DNA from: Pseudomonas sp. AOB-7
GTDB lineage: Bacteria; Pseudomonadota; Gammaproteobacteria; Pseudomonadales; Pseudomonadaceae
Reading direction: 5' to 3'
NCBI RefSeq assembly: GCF_003696305.1
Contig: NZ_RFFK01000003.1
Span: forward strand, 169,887-233,886
Length of the DNA: 64,000 bases
Shown in pieces: positions 18,280 through 28,089 of the stretch. A program made the position numbers and the translations under genes. Below the pieces are notes generated by a model. It made no database searches. It saw nothing but the letters and a program-made list of their open reading frames with translations, and was not told the DNA's origin. Position 1 is the stretch's first letter. Each line of letters opens with the position of its first letter.

Positions 18280-19635
18280 TCAGTGCTTGTCCATACCCAG
18301 TTTCTTTTCCAGGTAGTGGATGTTCACGCCGCCCTTGACGAAGCCCTTGTCGCGGGTCAGGTCGCGGTGCAGCGGCACGTTGGTCTTGATGCCGTCGACC
18401 ACGATCTCGTCGAGGGCGTTGCGCATGCGCGCCATGGCCTCGTCGCGGTCCTTGCCGAAGGTGATCAGCTTGCCGATCAGCGAGTCGTAGTGCGGCGGCA
18501 CGCTGTAGCCGCTGTACAGGTGCGAGTCGACGCGCACGCCGTTGCCGCCCGGGGCATGGAAGTGCTTGACCTTGCCGGGGCTGGGCATGAAGTTGTCCGG
18601 GTCTTCGGCGTTGATCCGGCACTCGACCGAGTGGCCGAGGATCTTCACGTCTTCCTGCTTGATCGACAGCTTGTTGCCTGCGGCGATGCTGAGCATCTCC
18701 TTAACGATGTCGAAGCCGGTGATCATCTCGGTGACCGGGTGCTCGACCTGCACGCGGGTGTTCATCTCGATGAAGTAGAAACGGCCGTCTTCGTAGAGGA
18801 ACTCGAAGGTGCCGGCACCGCGGTAGCCGATCTCGATGCAGGCGTCGACGCAGCGCTTGAGCACCTCGGCGCGGGCCTTCTCGTCGATGTAGGGGGCCGG
18901 GGCCTCCTCGATCACCTTCTGGTGGCGGCGCTGCAGCGAGCAGTCGCGGTCGTACAGGTGGATGGCGTTGCCCTGGCCGTCCGACAGTACCTGCACCTCG
19001 ACGTGGCGCGGGTTGCCGAGGAATTTTTCCAGGTAGACCATCGGGTTGCCGAACGCCGCGCCGGCTTCGGTGCGGGTCAGCTTGGCCGACTTGATCAGGT
19101 CTTCTTCCTTGTGCACCACGCGCATGCCGCGACCACCGCCGCCGCCGGCGGCCTTGATGATCACCGGGTAGCCCACTTCGCGGGCGATGCGCAGGGCTTC
19201 CTCCTCGTCTTCCGGCAGCGGGCCGTCGGAGCCGGGCACCACCGGCACGCCGGACTTGATCATGGCGTCCTTGGCCGACACCTTGTCGCCCATCAGGCGG
19301 ATGGTGTCGGCTTTCGGGCCGATGAAGGCGAAGCCGGAGTTCTCCACCTGTTCGGCGAAGTCGGCGTTCTCGGCGAGGAAGCCGTAGCCCGGGTGGATCG
19401 CGGTGGCGCCGGTGACTTCGGCGGCGCTGATGATCGCCGGGATGTTCAGGTAGGACCGTGCGCCGGGCGCCGGACCAATGCAGACGGACTCGTCGGCCAG
19501 GCCCAGGTGCATCAATTCACGGTCGGCGGTGGAATGCACGGCCACCGTCTTGATGCCCAGCTCCTTGCAGGCGCGCAGGATGCGCAGGGCAATTTCGCCA
19601 CGGTTGGCGATCAGGACTTTTTCCAGCTTCTGCAT
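18280..19635 (-). CDS. accC: Acetyl-CoA carboxylase, biotin carboxylase subunit
   Basis: ATP-grasp enzyme that carboxylates biotin on AccB, first step of fatty acid synthesis, 451 aa. N-terminus [20 protein letters not shown]; glycine-rich ATP loop [12 protein letters not shown] (about 162-173); [14 protein letters not shown] catalytic stretch near 290. The start at 19635 has GGGGAG 7 bases upstream and gives near-family length. 17 nt after accB. Confidence 0.97.
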   Translation of the reverse strand: MQKLEKVLIANRGEIALRILRACKELGIKTVAVHSTADRELMHLGLADESVCIGPAPGARSYLNIPAIISAAEVTGATAIHPGYGFLAENADFAEQVENSGFAFIGPKADTIRLMGDKVSAKDAMIKSGVPVVPGSDGPLPEDEEEALRIAREVGYPVIIKAAGGGGGRGMRVVHKEEDLIKSAKLTRTEAGAAFGNPMVYLEKFLGNPRHVEVQVLSDGQGNAIHLYDRDCSLQRRHQKVIEEAPAPYIDEKARAEVLKRCVDACIEIGYRGAGTFEFLYEDGRFYFIEMNTRVQVEHPVTEMITGFDIVKEMLSIAAGNKLSIKQEDVKILGHSVECRINAEDPDNFMPSPGKVKHFHAPGGNGVRVDSHLYSGYSVPPHYDSLIGKLITFGKDRDEAMARMRNALDEIVVDGIKTNVPLHRDLTRDKGFVKGGVNIHYLEKKLGMDKH

Positions 19636-19652
19636 TGCAGGCTCCCCGCGCA

Positions 19653-20111
19653 TCAAACGATGGTGAACAGGGGCTGGTCGTACTCAACCGGCTGGCCGTT
19701 TTCCACCAGGATGGACTCGATCACGCCGCTGGCTTCGGCCTCGATGTGGTTCATCATCTTCATGGCTTCGACGATGCACAGGATGTCGCCTTTCTTCACG
19801 CTCTGACCGACTTCGACGAAGTTGGCCGAGGTCGGCGAGGCGGCGCGGTAGAAGGTGCCGACCATCGGCGAGCGGGCCACGCTGCCGTTCAGCTTCGGCG
19901 CGGCGGCCGGGGCGGCCTCGGCGGCGGGAGCGGCGGCTGCCGGGGCGGCGGCCGGCGCCGGGGCCTGGGCGTAGACCGGTTGCGGCGCGTAGGCCGGCTG
20001 CTTGCTGTGGCGGCTGATGCGTACGGACTCTTCGCCCTCTTTGATCTCCAGCTCGTCGATACCGGATTCTTCCAGCAGCTCGATCAGTTTCTTGACTTTA
20101 CGGATATCCAT
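19653..20111 (-). CDS. accB: Acetyl-CoA carboxylase, biotin carboxyl carrier protein
   Basis: 152-aa carrier that shuttles carboxybiotin between AccC and AccAD. N-terminal helical part (1-38), flexible Ala/Pro linker (about 40-72, runs of APAAAPAAA), then the biotinyl domain with the classical EAMKMMN; biotin is attached to Lys118. Operon aroQ-accB-accC, 22 nt after aroQ. Confidence 0.97.
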   Translation of the reverse strand: MDIRKVKKLIELLEESGIDELEIKEGEESVRISRHSKQPAYAPQPVYAQAPAPAAAPAAAAPAAEAAPAAAPKLNGSVARSPMVGTFYRAASPTSANFVEVGQSVKKGDILCIVEAMKMMNHIEAEASGVIESILVENGQPVEYDQPLFTIV

Positions 20112-20133
20112 AGCGATTCAACTCCCGGTGAGG

Positions 20134-20583
20134 TCAGGGTCGTTTAGTTTCAAGTTGTTCTAGCGCGGCCTCCAGGGCCAGCCGATAACCGCTGGCGCCA
20201 AGGCCGCAGATCACCCCCACCGCAACGTCGGAGAAGTAGGAGTGATGGCGGAATGGTTCACGTTTGTGCACGTTGGACAGGTGCACTTCGATGAATGGGA
20301 TGCTCACCGCCAGCAACGCGTCACGTAATGCGACGCTGGTATGGGTAAAAGCGGCGGGATTGATCAGGATAAAGTCGACACCTTCGCCTTTCGCTGCGTG
20401 AATCCGCTCGATCAGCTCGTACTCGGCGTTGCTCTGCAGGTACAGCAGGTGATGGCCGGCGTCGCGGGCACGGCGTTCCAGGTCCTGGTTGATCTCGGCC
20501 AGGGTGGTGGCGCCGTATTTGTCGGGCTCGCGGGTGCCCAGCAGGTTGAGGTTGGGGCCGTGCAGCACCAGTAGGGTGGCCAT
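20134..20583 (-). CDS. aroQ: 3-dehydroquinate dehydratase, type II
   Basis: Third step of the shikimate pathway, 149 aa, dodecameric type II enzyme. Catalytic Tyr23 in [16 protein letters not shown] (about 75-83) and His101 in [19 protein letters not shown] are all present. First gene of the aroQ-accBC operon; corresponds to PAO1 aroQ1 by position. Confidence 0.96.
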   Translation of the reverse strand: MATLLVLHGPNLNLLGTREPDKYGATTLAEINQDLERRARDAGHHLLYLQSNAEYELIERIHAAKGEGVDFILINPAAFTHTSVALRDALLAVSIPFIEVHLSNVHKREPFRHHSYFSDVAVGVICGLGASGYRLALEAALEQLETKRP

Positions 20584-20726
20584 GGTCGCGTTCCTTGTTG
20601 TTCGAGCTGCGCAGGACTATGCCGCAGCTGGCCCGATGTCAGCAATAGCCGACACGATGCCCGGCGTTTGCGGCAAAAATATGACTATAGCGGTGGTTTC
20701 GGTCGTTGCCAGGCTGAGCTGGGCGC

Positions 20727-22499
20727 CTAGCGCGCGCTGGCCTGATCCAGGCGGGCGGCGAAGCTGGCGGCATCGACCTCACCTACGACACGCAGATCGA
20801 GCCATTCGTCACCGTTGCCGGCGAACAATTGAATCGCCGGCGGGCCGAACAGCTGATAACGGTCGAGCAGGGCGCGCTGCGCGGCGTTGCTCTCGGTGAT
20901 GTCGAAGCGGATCAGGCGCCAGTCGCCGAGCTTGCTGCCCACTTCGACCGAGCCGAACACCTCGCGTTCGATCACCTTGCAGCTGATGCACCAGTCGGCG
21001 TACCAGTCCAGCAGCAGCGGCTGGCCGGCAGCCTTGGCCTCGGCCAGCGCGGCGTCCAGTTCGGCCGGGCTGCTCAGGGTCAGCCAGGCGCCGCCCTTGG
21101 CGCTCGCCGCGCCGGTGCCGGCCTGCAGCTGGCCGAGCGGCTTGAGCGGATCGCTCGCCCCCTGCAGGGCGCCGACCCAGCTGGCCAGGGCGTAGACCAG
21201 CAGGGCCAGGCCGGCGATCTGGCCGAGCTTCTGCCGGTGGGTCTTGGGGCCGAACTCCAGGGCGCCGAGAAACACCGCCACGCCGCCGGCCAGCAGGCCC
21301 CACAGGGCCAGGCTGAGGCTGCCCGGCAGCACCCGTTCGAGCAGCCACACCGAGACCGCCAGCAGCAGCACGCCGAAGGCGTTGCGCACGGTGACCATCC
21401 AGGTGCCGCTCTTCGGCAGCAGGGCGCCGCCGCCGACGGCGAACAGCACCAGCGGCGTGCCCATGCCCAGGCCTAGGGCGAGCAGCTTGAGACCGCCGCC
21501 GAGGGCGTCGCCGCTGGCACTGATATAGAGCAGGGCGCCGGCCAGCGGCGCCGACACGCAGGGGCTGACCAGCAGGCTGGAGAGCACGCCGAGCAGTGCG
21601 GCATTGAGGTGCGAGCCGCCGTGGGTCTTGCCTGCCAGGCGGTCCAGCGGTTCGCTGATCACGCGCGGCAGACGCAGTTCGAACAGGCCGAACATGGCCA
21701 GGGCGAACAGCGCGAAGAAGGCGGCGAAGGGCACCAACACCCAGGCCGATTGCAACCGCGCCTGCAGGTTGAGACCGGCGCCGAACAGGCCCATCAGGGT
21801 GCCGAGCAGGGCGAAGCAGGCGGCCATCGGCACCACGTAGGCCAGCGACAGGGTCAGGCTGCGCAGGCCGCCGAGCTGGCCGCGCAGCACCACGCCGGAG
21901 AGGATCGGCAGCATCGGCAGCACGCAGGGGGTGAAGGTCAGGGCCAGGCCGCCGAGGAAGAACAGCGCCAGCTCCTGCCAGTTCCAGCCCTCGGCCGGCG
22001 CGCTGGCGGGGCTGTCGGGTGCGGCAACGGCGGGCAGCTCGCCGATCTCGATGAATTCGGTTTCCGGCGGATAGCACAGGCCCTTGTCGGCGCAGCCCTG
22101 GTAGCCGACCTGCAGGCGCAGCGGGCGCTGCTCCGGGTTGGCCAGCGGCAGGCGGATATCCAGCACGCCGTAGTAGACCTCGACGTCGCCGAAGTACTCG
22201 TCGTGCTTGGCCTGGCCCGGCGGCAGTTCGGCCTGGCCGAGCGCGAGATCGCCTGGCTCGACGGCGAAGTTGAAGCGGTGGCGGTAGAGGTAATAGCCCT
22301 CGGCGGCGACGAAGCGCAGGGTCAGCGCCTCGGCGTCGCTGCTCACCAGGCTCAGCTTGAACGCTTCGCGCACCGGCAGGAAATCGCCGCTGTTGTTCAG
22401 CGTGGCGCCGATGGGCGCGACGGCGGGGCGTTGATCGAACAGGCCGGCGGCGGCCGGGAAGACGAGCAGCAACAGAAGCAGGGGCAACAGACGGCGCAT
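20727..22499 (-). CDS. dsbD: Thiol:disulfide interchange protein DsbD
   Basis: Inner-membrane reductant transporter that keeps periplasmic thiols reduced, 590 aa. Signal peptide MRRLLPLLLLLLVFPAAAG; N-terminal periplasmic domain with the cysteine pair GCADKGLCYPP; eight-helix membrane core with FTPCVLPMLP and LVSPCVSAPLAG; C-terminal thioredoxin domain with WCISC in DWYADWCISCKVIE. Start at 22499 puts the signal peptide first; a 13-residue upstream extension is not signal-like. Confidence 0.95.
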   Translation of the reverse strand: MRRLLPLLLLLLVFPAAAGLFDQRPAVAPIGATLNNSGDFLPVREAFKLSLVSSDAEALTLRFVAAEGYYLYRHRFNFAVEPGDLALGQAELPPGQAKHDEYFGDVEVYYGVLDIRLPLANPEQRPLRLQVGYQGCADKGLCYPPETEFIEIGELPAVAAPDSPASAPAEGWNWQELALFFLGGLALTFTPCVLPMLPILSGVVLRGQLGGLRSLTLSLAYVVPMAACFALLGTLMGLFGAGLNLQARLQSAWVLVPFAAFFALFALAMFGLFELRLPRVISEPLDRLAGKTHGGSHLNAALLGVLSSLLVSPCVSAPLAGALLYISASGDALGGGLKLLALGLGMGTPLVLFAVGGGALLPKSGTWMVTVRNAFGVLLLAVSVWLLERVLPGSLSLALWGLLAGGVAVFLGALEFGPKTHRQKLGQIAGLALLVYALASWVGALQGASDPLKPLGQLQAGTGAASAKGGAWLTLSSPAELDAALAEAKAAGQPLLLDWYADWCISCKVIEREVFGSVEVGSKLGDWRLIRFDITESNAAQRALLDRYQLFGPPAIQLFAGNGDEWLDLRVVGEVDAASFAARLDQASAR

Positions 22500-22617
22500 G
22501 GTGGACTCGCACGACGGACTCGCCGGCATCATACCCAAGTTGGCGCCCAGGCCCCAGGCGACGTGGTGGCGCAGGGTGTCAGCGGATATTGCCGGGGGAC
22601 CAGTGGCACGTCGGCGG

Positions 22618-23538
22618 CTAGCCCAGCCCCAGCGCGTTCCAAACCTTGTGCGCGCTGTGATGCAGGATGCCGTGGCGGCGGGCCAGGACGGCGCGGTCCT
22701 TGGCGTAGCCGCCGCCGATCACGCCGAGCACCGGGATGTCGCGGCCCAGGCAGTGCTGCAGCACCGCCTCGTCGCGCGCGGCGATGCCGGCGTCGGTGAG
22801 CTGCAGATGGCCGAGGGCGTCATCCTGGTGCACGTCGACGCCGGCGTCGTAGAGCACCAGGTCCGGCTGGTACAGCGGCAGCAGGTAGTTCAGCGTGTCG
22901 TCCACCACCCTGAGGTAGTCGGCGTCGCCCATGCCGCGCGGCAGGGGGATGTCCCAGTCGCTCTCGGCCTTGCGCGCGGGGAAGTTCTGCGCGCAGTGCA
23001 GCGACACTGTGATGGCGTCCGGCACGTTTTCCAGCAGCCGCGCGGTGCCGTCGCCCTGGTGCACGTCGCAGTCGAAGATCAGCACCCGCTGCACCCGCCC
23101 GGCTTCCAGCAGGTAGCGGGCGATCACCGCCAGGTCGTTGAAGATGCAGAAGCCGGAGGGGAAGTCGTAGTGGGCGTGGTGGGTGCCGCCGGCCAGGTGG
23201 CAGGCCAGGCCGTGCTGCAGCGCCAGCTCGGCGGTCAGCAGCGAGCCGCCCACTGCGCGCACCGTGCGCTGCGCCAGCGCCTCGCTCCAGGGCAGGCCGA
23301 GGCGGCGCTGCTCCTCGTGCGCCAGCTCGCCGGCCATGTAGCGGGCGATATAGTCCGGGCAGTGGGCCAGGGCGAGGATGTCCGCCGGGCAGAGCGCGGG
23401 GCGCTGCAGCTGGGCGTCGGTGGTCAGGCCGCTGGCGATCAGGTGATCGCGCAGCAGGCGGAATTTTTCCATGGGGAAACGGTGCCCGGCGGGGAAGGGC
23501 GGGCTGTAGTCCTCGTGGTAGACCAGCGGTAGCGGCAT
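22618..23538 (-). CDS. Histone-deacetylase-like amidohydrolase (AcuC/AphA family)
   Basis: Zinc-dependent deacetylase fold, 306 aa. Active-site features: paired histidines in AGGTHHAHYDFPSGFCIFND, metal ligands in FDCDVHQGDGTA and LYDAGVDVHQDDALG, and the GGGYAKD loop near the end. Bacterial members deacetylate acetyl-lysine or acetylated polyamines; which applies here cannot be told. Divergent from the GNAT gene at 23608, with 69 nt between starts, so an acetyltransferase and a deacetylase share one promoter region. Confidence 0.9.
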   Translation of the reverse strand: MPLPLVYHEDYSPPFPAGHRFPMEKFRLLRDHLIASGLTTDAQLQRPALCPADILALAHCPDYIARYMAGELAHEEQRRLGLPWSEALAQRTVRAVGGSLLTAELALQHGLACHLAGGTHHAHYDFPSGFCIFNDLAVIARYLLEAGRVQRVLIFDCDVHQGDGTARLLENVPDAITVSLHCAQNFPARKAESDWDIPLPRGMGDADYLRVVDDTLNYLLPLYQPDLVLYDAGVDVHQDDALGHLQLTDAGIAARDEAVLQHCLGRDIPVLGVIGGGYAKDRAVLARRHGILHHSAHKVWNALGLG

Positions 23539-23607
23539 AGAATAGGTATCAACGAATCGAGCGACCGAGTATGGCCGCAGCCTTCCTCCCTACTCAAGCG
23601 AGCCGCC

Positions 23608-24168
23608 ATGCCGCCTATCGAGACCCACAGCCCGCGCCTGCTGCTGCGCGCCTGGCGCGACGCCGACCTGCCGGTTTTCGCCGCGCTGAATGCCGATGCC
23701 GAGGTGATGCGCCACTTTCCCGCGCCGCTGGACGCCGCGCAGAGCGCGCAGCTGCTGGCGCGCATCCGCGCCCATTTCGAGGCGTATGGCTATGGCTTCT
23801 GGGCGCTGGAGCGGCGCGACACGGGCGAACTGATCGGTGTCACCGGCCTGGCGCAGGTTGGCTTCGATGCGCCTTTCGTGCCGGCGGTGGAGATCGGCTG
23901 GCGTCTGGCACGGGCTCACTGGCGTCAGGGCTACGCCAGCGAGGCGGCGCGCGCGGCGCTGGCGGTGGCCTTCGAGCGGCTCGGCCTGGAGCAGGTGGTG
24001 AGCTTTACCGTGCCGGCCAATCTGCCGTCGCAGGCGGTGATGCGCGCCATCGGCATGCAACGTGACGAGAGCGGCGATTTCCGCCATCCGCGCGTGCCGG
24101 ACGGTCATCCGCTGCAGCCGCATGTGCTCTATCGCATCCGCCGCGCGCAGTGGGAGGCACGGCGATGA
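23608..24168 (+). CDS. GNAT-family N-acetyltransferase (RimJ/RimL-like)
   Basis: 186 aa. Begins with the RimJ/L-type TPRLLLR-like SPRLLLRAWRDADLPVFAALNAD; acetyl-CoA loop around ARAHWRQGYASEAARAALAVAF (about 107-128); C-terminal VPANLPSQAVMRAIGMQRD. Likely acetylates the N-terminus of a protein or a small amine. First gene of a cassette in which its stop overlaps the next start (ATGA). Confidence 0.88.
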   Translation: MPPIETHSPRLLLRAWRDADLPVFAALNADAEVMRHFPAPLDAAQSAQLLARIRAHFEAYGYGFWALERRDTGELIGVTGLAQVGFDAPFVPAVEIGWRLARAHWRQGYASEAARAALAVAFERLGLEQVVSFTVPANLPSQAVMRAIGMQRDESGDFRHPRVPDGHPLQPHVLYRIRRAQWEARR

Positions 24169-25769
24169 ACGAGGTACTCGCCTACCACCGACTCAGCAAG
24201 CATGCCCCCGAGCGTTTCGCACCGGGGCCGGGGCAGCTGGACTGGGCCACCCAGCCGGCGCCGTTTCGTCGCTACGCCGGTGCGCCGTTGATCGAGCTCT
24301 GGCATCGCCCGCTGGAGGAGGGGCCGGCGTACGACGCGGCATTCGCCGGGGCGCAGGCGTCGCCCGCGCCGCTGGATCGCGCCAGCGTCGCGCAACTGCT
24401 CTACGACAGTCTGGCCATTTCCGCCTGGAAGGCGGCCGGCGGCAGCCGCTGGGCGCTGCGGGTCAACCCCTCGTCCGGCAACCTGCACCCCACCGAGGCC
24501 TATCTGCTGCTGCCGCCCGGCGCGCTCGATGAGCACGGCTTGCTGGCGCATTACGCGCCGGATCTGCACGGCCTGGAAGTGCGCGCCGAGCTGTCGGGGG
24601 CGCTGGGCAAGCGGCTGGCCGCAGCGTTGCCGACCGGAGGCTTGTTGCTCGGCCTGGCCAGCATCCCCTGGCGCGAGGCCTGGAAGTATGGCGAGCGCGC
24701 CTACCGCTACTGCCAGCACGACCTCGGCCACGCGCTGGCGGCCATCGCCATCGCCGCCAGTGCGCTGGGCTGGCAGGTACGGCTGCTGCGCGGTGTGGCG
24801 GAAAGGCGGCTGGATGTCCTACTGGGGCTGGATCGCAGCGGCTTTCACGAGGCGGAATGCGGCGACTGCCTGCTGTGGATAGGCCCGGCGCAGGAGTCTG
24901 AGTTTCGTCTTCCCGAGACCCTGCTCGATGACCTCGTGCAGCTGCAACTGCAGGGCACGCCCAATCGCCTGTCGCGCGACTACCGCCACTGGCCCGAACT
25001 GCCACGGGTACATGAACTATGCCGGGCGCCGGCGCTGCCGCCGGTGGCCTGGAGTGCCGAGCCGGCCGTCGTGCGAGCGGACAATCCGGGGCTGCCGCTA
25101 CGGCCGCTCCTGCACCGGCGGCGCAGCGCACAGGCCATGGACGGGCGCAGCGGCATCCAGGCCGAGCTGCTGCTGGCCTGGCTGCGGCGCCTGCTGCCGG
25201 CGCAGTCGCCTGTGCCCTTCGCCGCGACCGGCGAGCCGCCGGCCATCGACCTGCTGCTGTTCGTCCATCGCGTGCAGGGGCTGGCGCCGGGGCTGTACTG
25301 GCTGGATCGCAGCGGCCGCGGCGTGCAGGCGCTGCGCGAGGACTATCTGTGGCAGCGGGTGGACGACGAGCTGCCGCTGTACCGCCTGCTCGAAGGCGAT
25401 GCCCGCGGCCTGGCGGGGTTCCTGAGTTGCGGCCAGGACATCGCCGCCGACGGCTGCCTGGCCCTGGCCATGCTGGCGCGGCTGGAGGATGCCCTGACAG
25501 ATGGCGCCTGGCGCTATCCCAGGCTCTACTGGGAGTGCGGGCAGATCGGCCAGCTGCTCTATCTGGAAGCCGAGGCGGCCGGGCTGTCGGCCACCGGCAT
25601 CGGCTGCTATTTCGACGATGCGCTGCACGAATTGCTCGGCGCTGCCGACAGCGGCTGGCAAAGCCTTTACCATTTCACCCTTGGCCGCGCCGTATGGGAC
25701 GAACGCCTGACCTCCCTGCCGGCCTACCCGCAACCCCGTATTCCCCCTGTGCAAGGAGAGACCCCATGA
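24165..25769 (+). CDS. SagB/ThcOx-type nitroreductase-like dehydrogenase, two domains
   Basis: Probable FMN oxidoreductase, 534 aa, built of two nitroreductase-like halves. The N-half (about 60-240) has SAWKAAGGSRWALRVNPSSGNLHPTEAYLLL, the R-x-x-PSSG-x-HP-E pattern of SagB-type enzymes. The C-half (about 310-530) starts RRSAQAMDG and contains LYWECGQIGQLLYLEAEAAGLSATGIGCYFDD. ThcOx members oxidise azolines in peptide natural products, but no cyclodehydratase or precursor peptide is nearby. Start MNEVL at 24165 has GGGAGG 8 bases upstream. Coupled by 4-nt overlaps to both neighbours. Confidence 0.85.
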   Translation: MNEVLAYHRLSKHAPERFAPGPGQLDWATQPAPFRRYAGAPLIELWHRPLEEGPAYDAAFAGAQASPAPLDRASVAQLLYDSLAISAWKAAGGSRWALRVNPSSGNLHPTEAYLLLPPGALDEHGLLAHYAPDLHGLEVRAELSGALGKRLAAALPTGGLLLGLASIPWREAWKYGERAYRYCQHDLGHALAAIAIAASALGWQVRLLRGVAERRLDVLLGLDRSGFHEAECGDCLLWIGPAQESEFRLPETLLDDLVQLQLQGTPNRLSRDYRHWPELPRVHELCRAPALPPVAWSAEPAVVRADNPGLPLRPLLHRRRSAQAMDGRSGIQAELLLAWLRRLLPAQSPVPFAATGEPPAIDLLLFVHRVQGLAPGLYWLDRSGRGVQALREDYLWQRVDDELPLYRLLEGDARGLAGFLSCGQDIAADGCLALAMLARLEDALTDGAWRYPRLYWECGQIGQLLYLEAEAAGLSATGIGCYFDDALHELLGAADSGWQSLYHFTLGRAVWDERLTSLPAYPQPRIPPVQGETP

Positions 25770-26635
25770 CCCAGGTGCTCGACGATCTGGTGGCGCTGCT
25801 CAGCCTGGAGCAGATCGAGGAAAACCTGTTCCGCGGGCGCAGCCAGGACCTGGGTTTCCGCCAGCTGTTCGGCGGCCAGGTGCTCGGCCAGTGCATCTCC
25901 GCGGCCAGCCAGACGGTGGCCGCCGAACGCCATGTGCATTCGATGCACGGCTACTTCCTGCGTCCGGGCGACGCCAGCCTGCCGGTGGTCTACCAGGTCG
26001 AGCGTACCCGCGACGGCGGCAGCTTCAGCACCCGCCGCGTGGTGGCGGTGCAGAAGGGCCAGCCGATCTTCTTCTGCAGCGCCTCGTTCCAGTCCGACGA
26101 GGAGGGCTTCCACCACCAGAGCCCGATGCCCGAGGTGCCCGGCCCCGAGGGGCTGAAATCGGAAACCGAACTGGCGCGGATGGTCGCACCGATGATCCCC
26201 GAGCGCCTGCGCGAGCGCGCCATCAGCGACAAGCCGATCGAGATCCGCCCGGTGACCCTGATCAATCCCTTCGCCCCCGAGCCCTGCGAGCCGGTCAAGT
26301 ACGTGTGGTTCCGCGCCGCCGGCGAGCTGCCGGACGACCCGCAGCTGCACAAGTACCTGCTGGCCTACGCCAGCGACTTCAACCTGCTCACCACCTCCAT
26401 GCAGCCGCATGGCGTGTCGGTGTTCCAGAAGTTCATGCAAGTCGCCAGCCTCGACCATTCGCTGTGGTTCCACCGCAACCTGCGCCTGGACGACTGGCTG
26501 CTGTACGCCATGGACAGCCCCTGGGCCGGCAACGCCCGCGGCTTCTCCCGCGCCAGCATCTACAACCGCCAGGGCGAACTGGTGGCCTCGGCGGCCCAGG
26601 AAGGCCTGACCCGCGTGCGGGAAGACTGGAAATGA
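25766..26635 (+). CDS. tesB: Acyl-CoA thioesterase II
   Basis: Cleaves medium and long acyl-CoAs, 289 aa, double-hotdog fold. Hallmarks: FRGRSQDLGFRQLFGGQVLGQ, HSMHGYFLRPGD, RDGGSFSTRRVVAVQ, SDFNLLTTSMQPHG (catalytic-Asp region) and LDHSLWFHRNLRLDDWLLY. GGAGAG precedes the ATG at 25766 by about 6 bases, and its ends overlap the neighbouring genes by 4 nt. Confidence 0.95.
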   Translation: MTQVLDDLVALLSLEQIEENLFRGRSQDLGFRQLFGGQVLGQCISAASQTVAAERHVHSMHGYFLRPGDASLPVVYQVERTRDGGSFSTRRVVAVQKGQPIFFCSASFQSDEEGFHHQSPMPEVPGPEGLKSETELARMVAPMIPERLRERAISDKPIEIRPVTLINPFAPEPCEPVKYVWFRAAGELPDDPQLHKYLLAYASDFNLLTTSMQPHGVSVFQKFMQVASLDHSLWFHRNLRLDDWLLYAMDSPWAGNARGFSRASIYNRQGELVASAAQEGLTRVREDWK

Positions 26636-27246
26636 GGCAACTGGCGACGGCGCGCCACTGGGTGTTCGACATGGACGGCACCCTGACCCTGGCGGTGCAC
26701 GATTTTCCGGCAATCAAGCGCGCCCTGGAGATACCCCAGGAGCACGACATCCTCCATCACCTCGCCGCCCTGCCGGCCGAGGTGGCGGCGGCCAAGCACG
26801 CCTGGCTGCTGCAGCACGAACGTGAACTGGCCCTGGCTGCGCAGCCGGCGCCGGGCGCGCTGCAGCTGGTGCGCGCCCTGCGCGAGCGCGACTGCCGGCT
26901 CGGCATCCTGACCCGCAACGCTCATCCTCTGGCGCTGCTGACGCTGGTCGCCATCGGCCTGGCCGACTGTTTCGCCGACGCCGATATCCTCGGCCGCGAC
27001 GAGGCGCCGCCCAAGCCCCATCCCGGCGGCCTGCTGCAGCTGGCCGAACGCTGGAGCGTGGCGCCGAGCGAGCTGGTGATGGTCGGCGACTACCGCTTCG
27101 ACCTGGAATGCGCCCAGGCCGCCGGTGCGCGCGCTGTGCTGGTCAACCTGCCGGACAACCCCTGGCCCGAGCTGACCGGGCTGCATGCGCGCGATTGCGC
27201 CGAGCTGCTGGCGCGCATCGACTGTGCCGAGGGGCTGGCGTTCTAG
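26632..27246 (+). CDS. HAD-superfamily phosphatase (phosphoglycolate-phosphatase-like)
   Basis: 204 aa. Motif I FDMDGTLTLAVHDF (Asp13 nucleophile, Asp15 acid/base), motif II ILTRN, motif III Lys in PPKPHPGG and motif IV VMVGDYRFDLECAQAAGA. The helical cap lies after motif I. The substrate is unknown; Gph/PGMB-like phosphates are typical. Last gene of the overlapping cassette; it starts inside the tesB stop. Confidence 0.9.
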   Translation: MRQLATARHWVFDMDGTLTLAVHDFPAIKRALEIPQEHDILHHLAALPAEVAAAKHAWLLQHERELALAAQPAPGALQLVRALRERDCRLGILTRNAHPLALLTLVAIGLADCFADADILGRDEAPPKPHPGGLLQLAERWSVAPSELVMVGDYRFDLECAQAAGARAVLVNLPDNPWPELTGLHARDCAELLARIDCAEGLAF

Positions 27247-27337
27247 GCGTCCATGCATCCCGTTACATTTCCGTCGGCGCTCGGCGGGCCTGGCGCAGTA
27301 CCCTGCGGCAAACGAGCAACCTGGTGACGACAAGCAC

Positions 27338-27865
27338 ATGGTCATCCTTCTGAACGGACCGCTGGGGATTGGCAAGTCGACCCTGGCCGAGGCGCTGGCC
27401 GAGAGCCTCGACGGAGCGGTGATGCTCGATGGCGACCAGCTGATCGCCATGACCCCGGCGCCGGCCGATGAAGTGGACTACCTGCACGGGCTCCTGGCCC
27501 TGCTTATCGGCCACCACCGCGCCGCGGGCTACCGCCACTTCGTCATCAGCCACCTGTGGCGCACGGCCGAGGAACTGGCCGATCTGCGCCGCCGGCTCCT
27601 GGTCCATTACCCTGAGGCAGAGATTCGCTGCTTCCTGCTGCAACTTCCACTCGACGAAAACCTGCGACGGATTGAGCGTCGGCAGAGCGCCCGCGCCCTC
27701 GATGAGGCGGAGTTTGAAAGCAGGACTGTTTTGGCTGAGCGAGAACTACTGTTCACGGCAGGTAGCGAAAGCGTGGGTGAGCCCTTTGATGCGTCAGCTT
27801 CGCCGGAGGAGTTAGTCGCGAAGCTGCTGATCACTCTTGGAATCGATGGGCGTACAGAGCCCTAG
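27338..27865 (+). CDS. P-loop NTPase, shikimate/gluconate-kinase-like
   Basis: 175 aa. Start MVILLNGPLGIGKSTLAEALAESL contains a Walker A GPLGIGKST; the second conserved part is VMLDGDQLIAM. A lid-type RRIERRQSARALDEAEFE follows. It resembles small-molecule kinases or AAA_33 proteins acting on nucleotides, sugars or tRNA ends; substrate unknown. From about 27690 onward the codon use shifts to AT-richer triplets, merging into the AT-rich patch downstream. Confidence 0.75.
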   Translation: MVILLNGPLGIGKSTLAEALAESLDGAVMLDGDQLIAMTPAPADEVDYLHGLLALLIGHHRAAGYRHFVISHLWRTAEELADLRRRLLVHYPEAEIRCFLLQLPLDENLRRIERRQSARALDEAEFESRTVLAERELLFTAGSESVGEPFDASASPEELVAKLLITLGIDGRTEP

Positions 27866-28089
27866 AGCCCGGGACTGACGGATCAATGTTTTGATGGGAG
27901 TGCCAGAGTCTTGTTGATTTAATGCTTGCGATGTTGAAGTCTAAATATATGGCTATGTATGAGGAGTTGATCTTGGTCGGGTCATTGTCACTCTGTTGAT
28001 TGTCAATTTTAGCGCCTTTGTGTATCGCTAAAGTTTGCGGTAGATGCTGTCTCTTGTGTCGCTTTTTCTGCGCTTTTTATACGTATGCT
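27866..28089. other. AT-rich intergenic stretch
   Basis: 224 bases without a convincing gene. Base composition is clearly AT-richer than the rest of the window. It joins the foreign-looking AHSA1 gene downstream. I see no terminal repeats or transposase remains. Confidence 0.6.
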
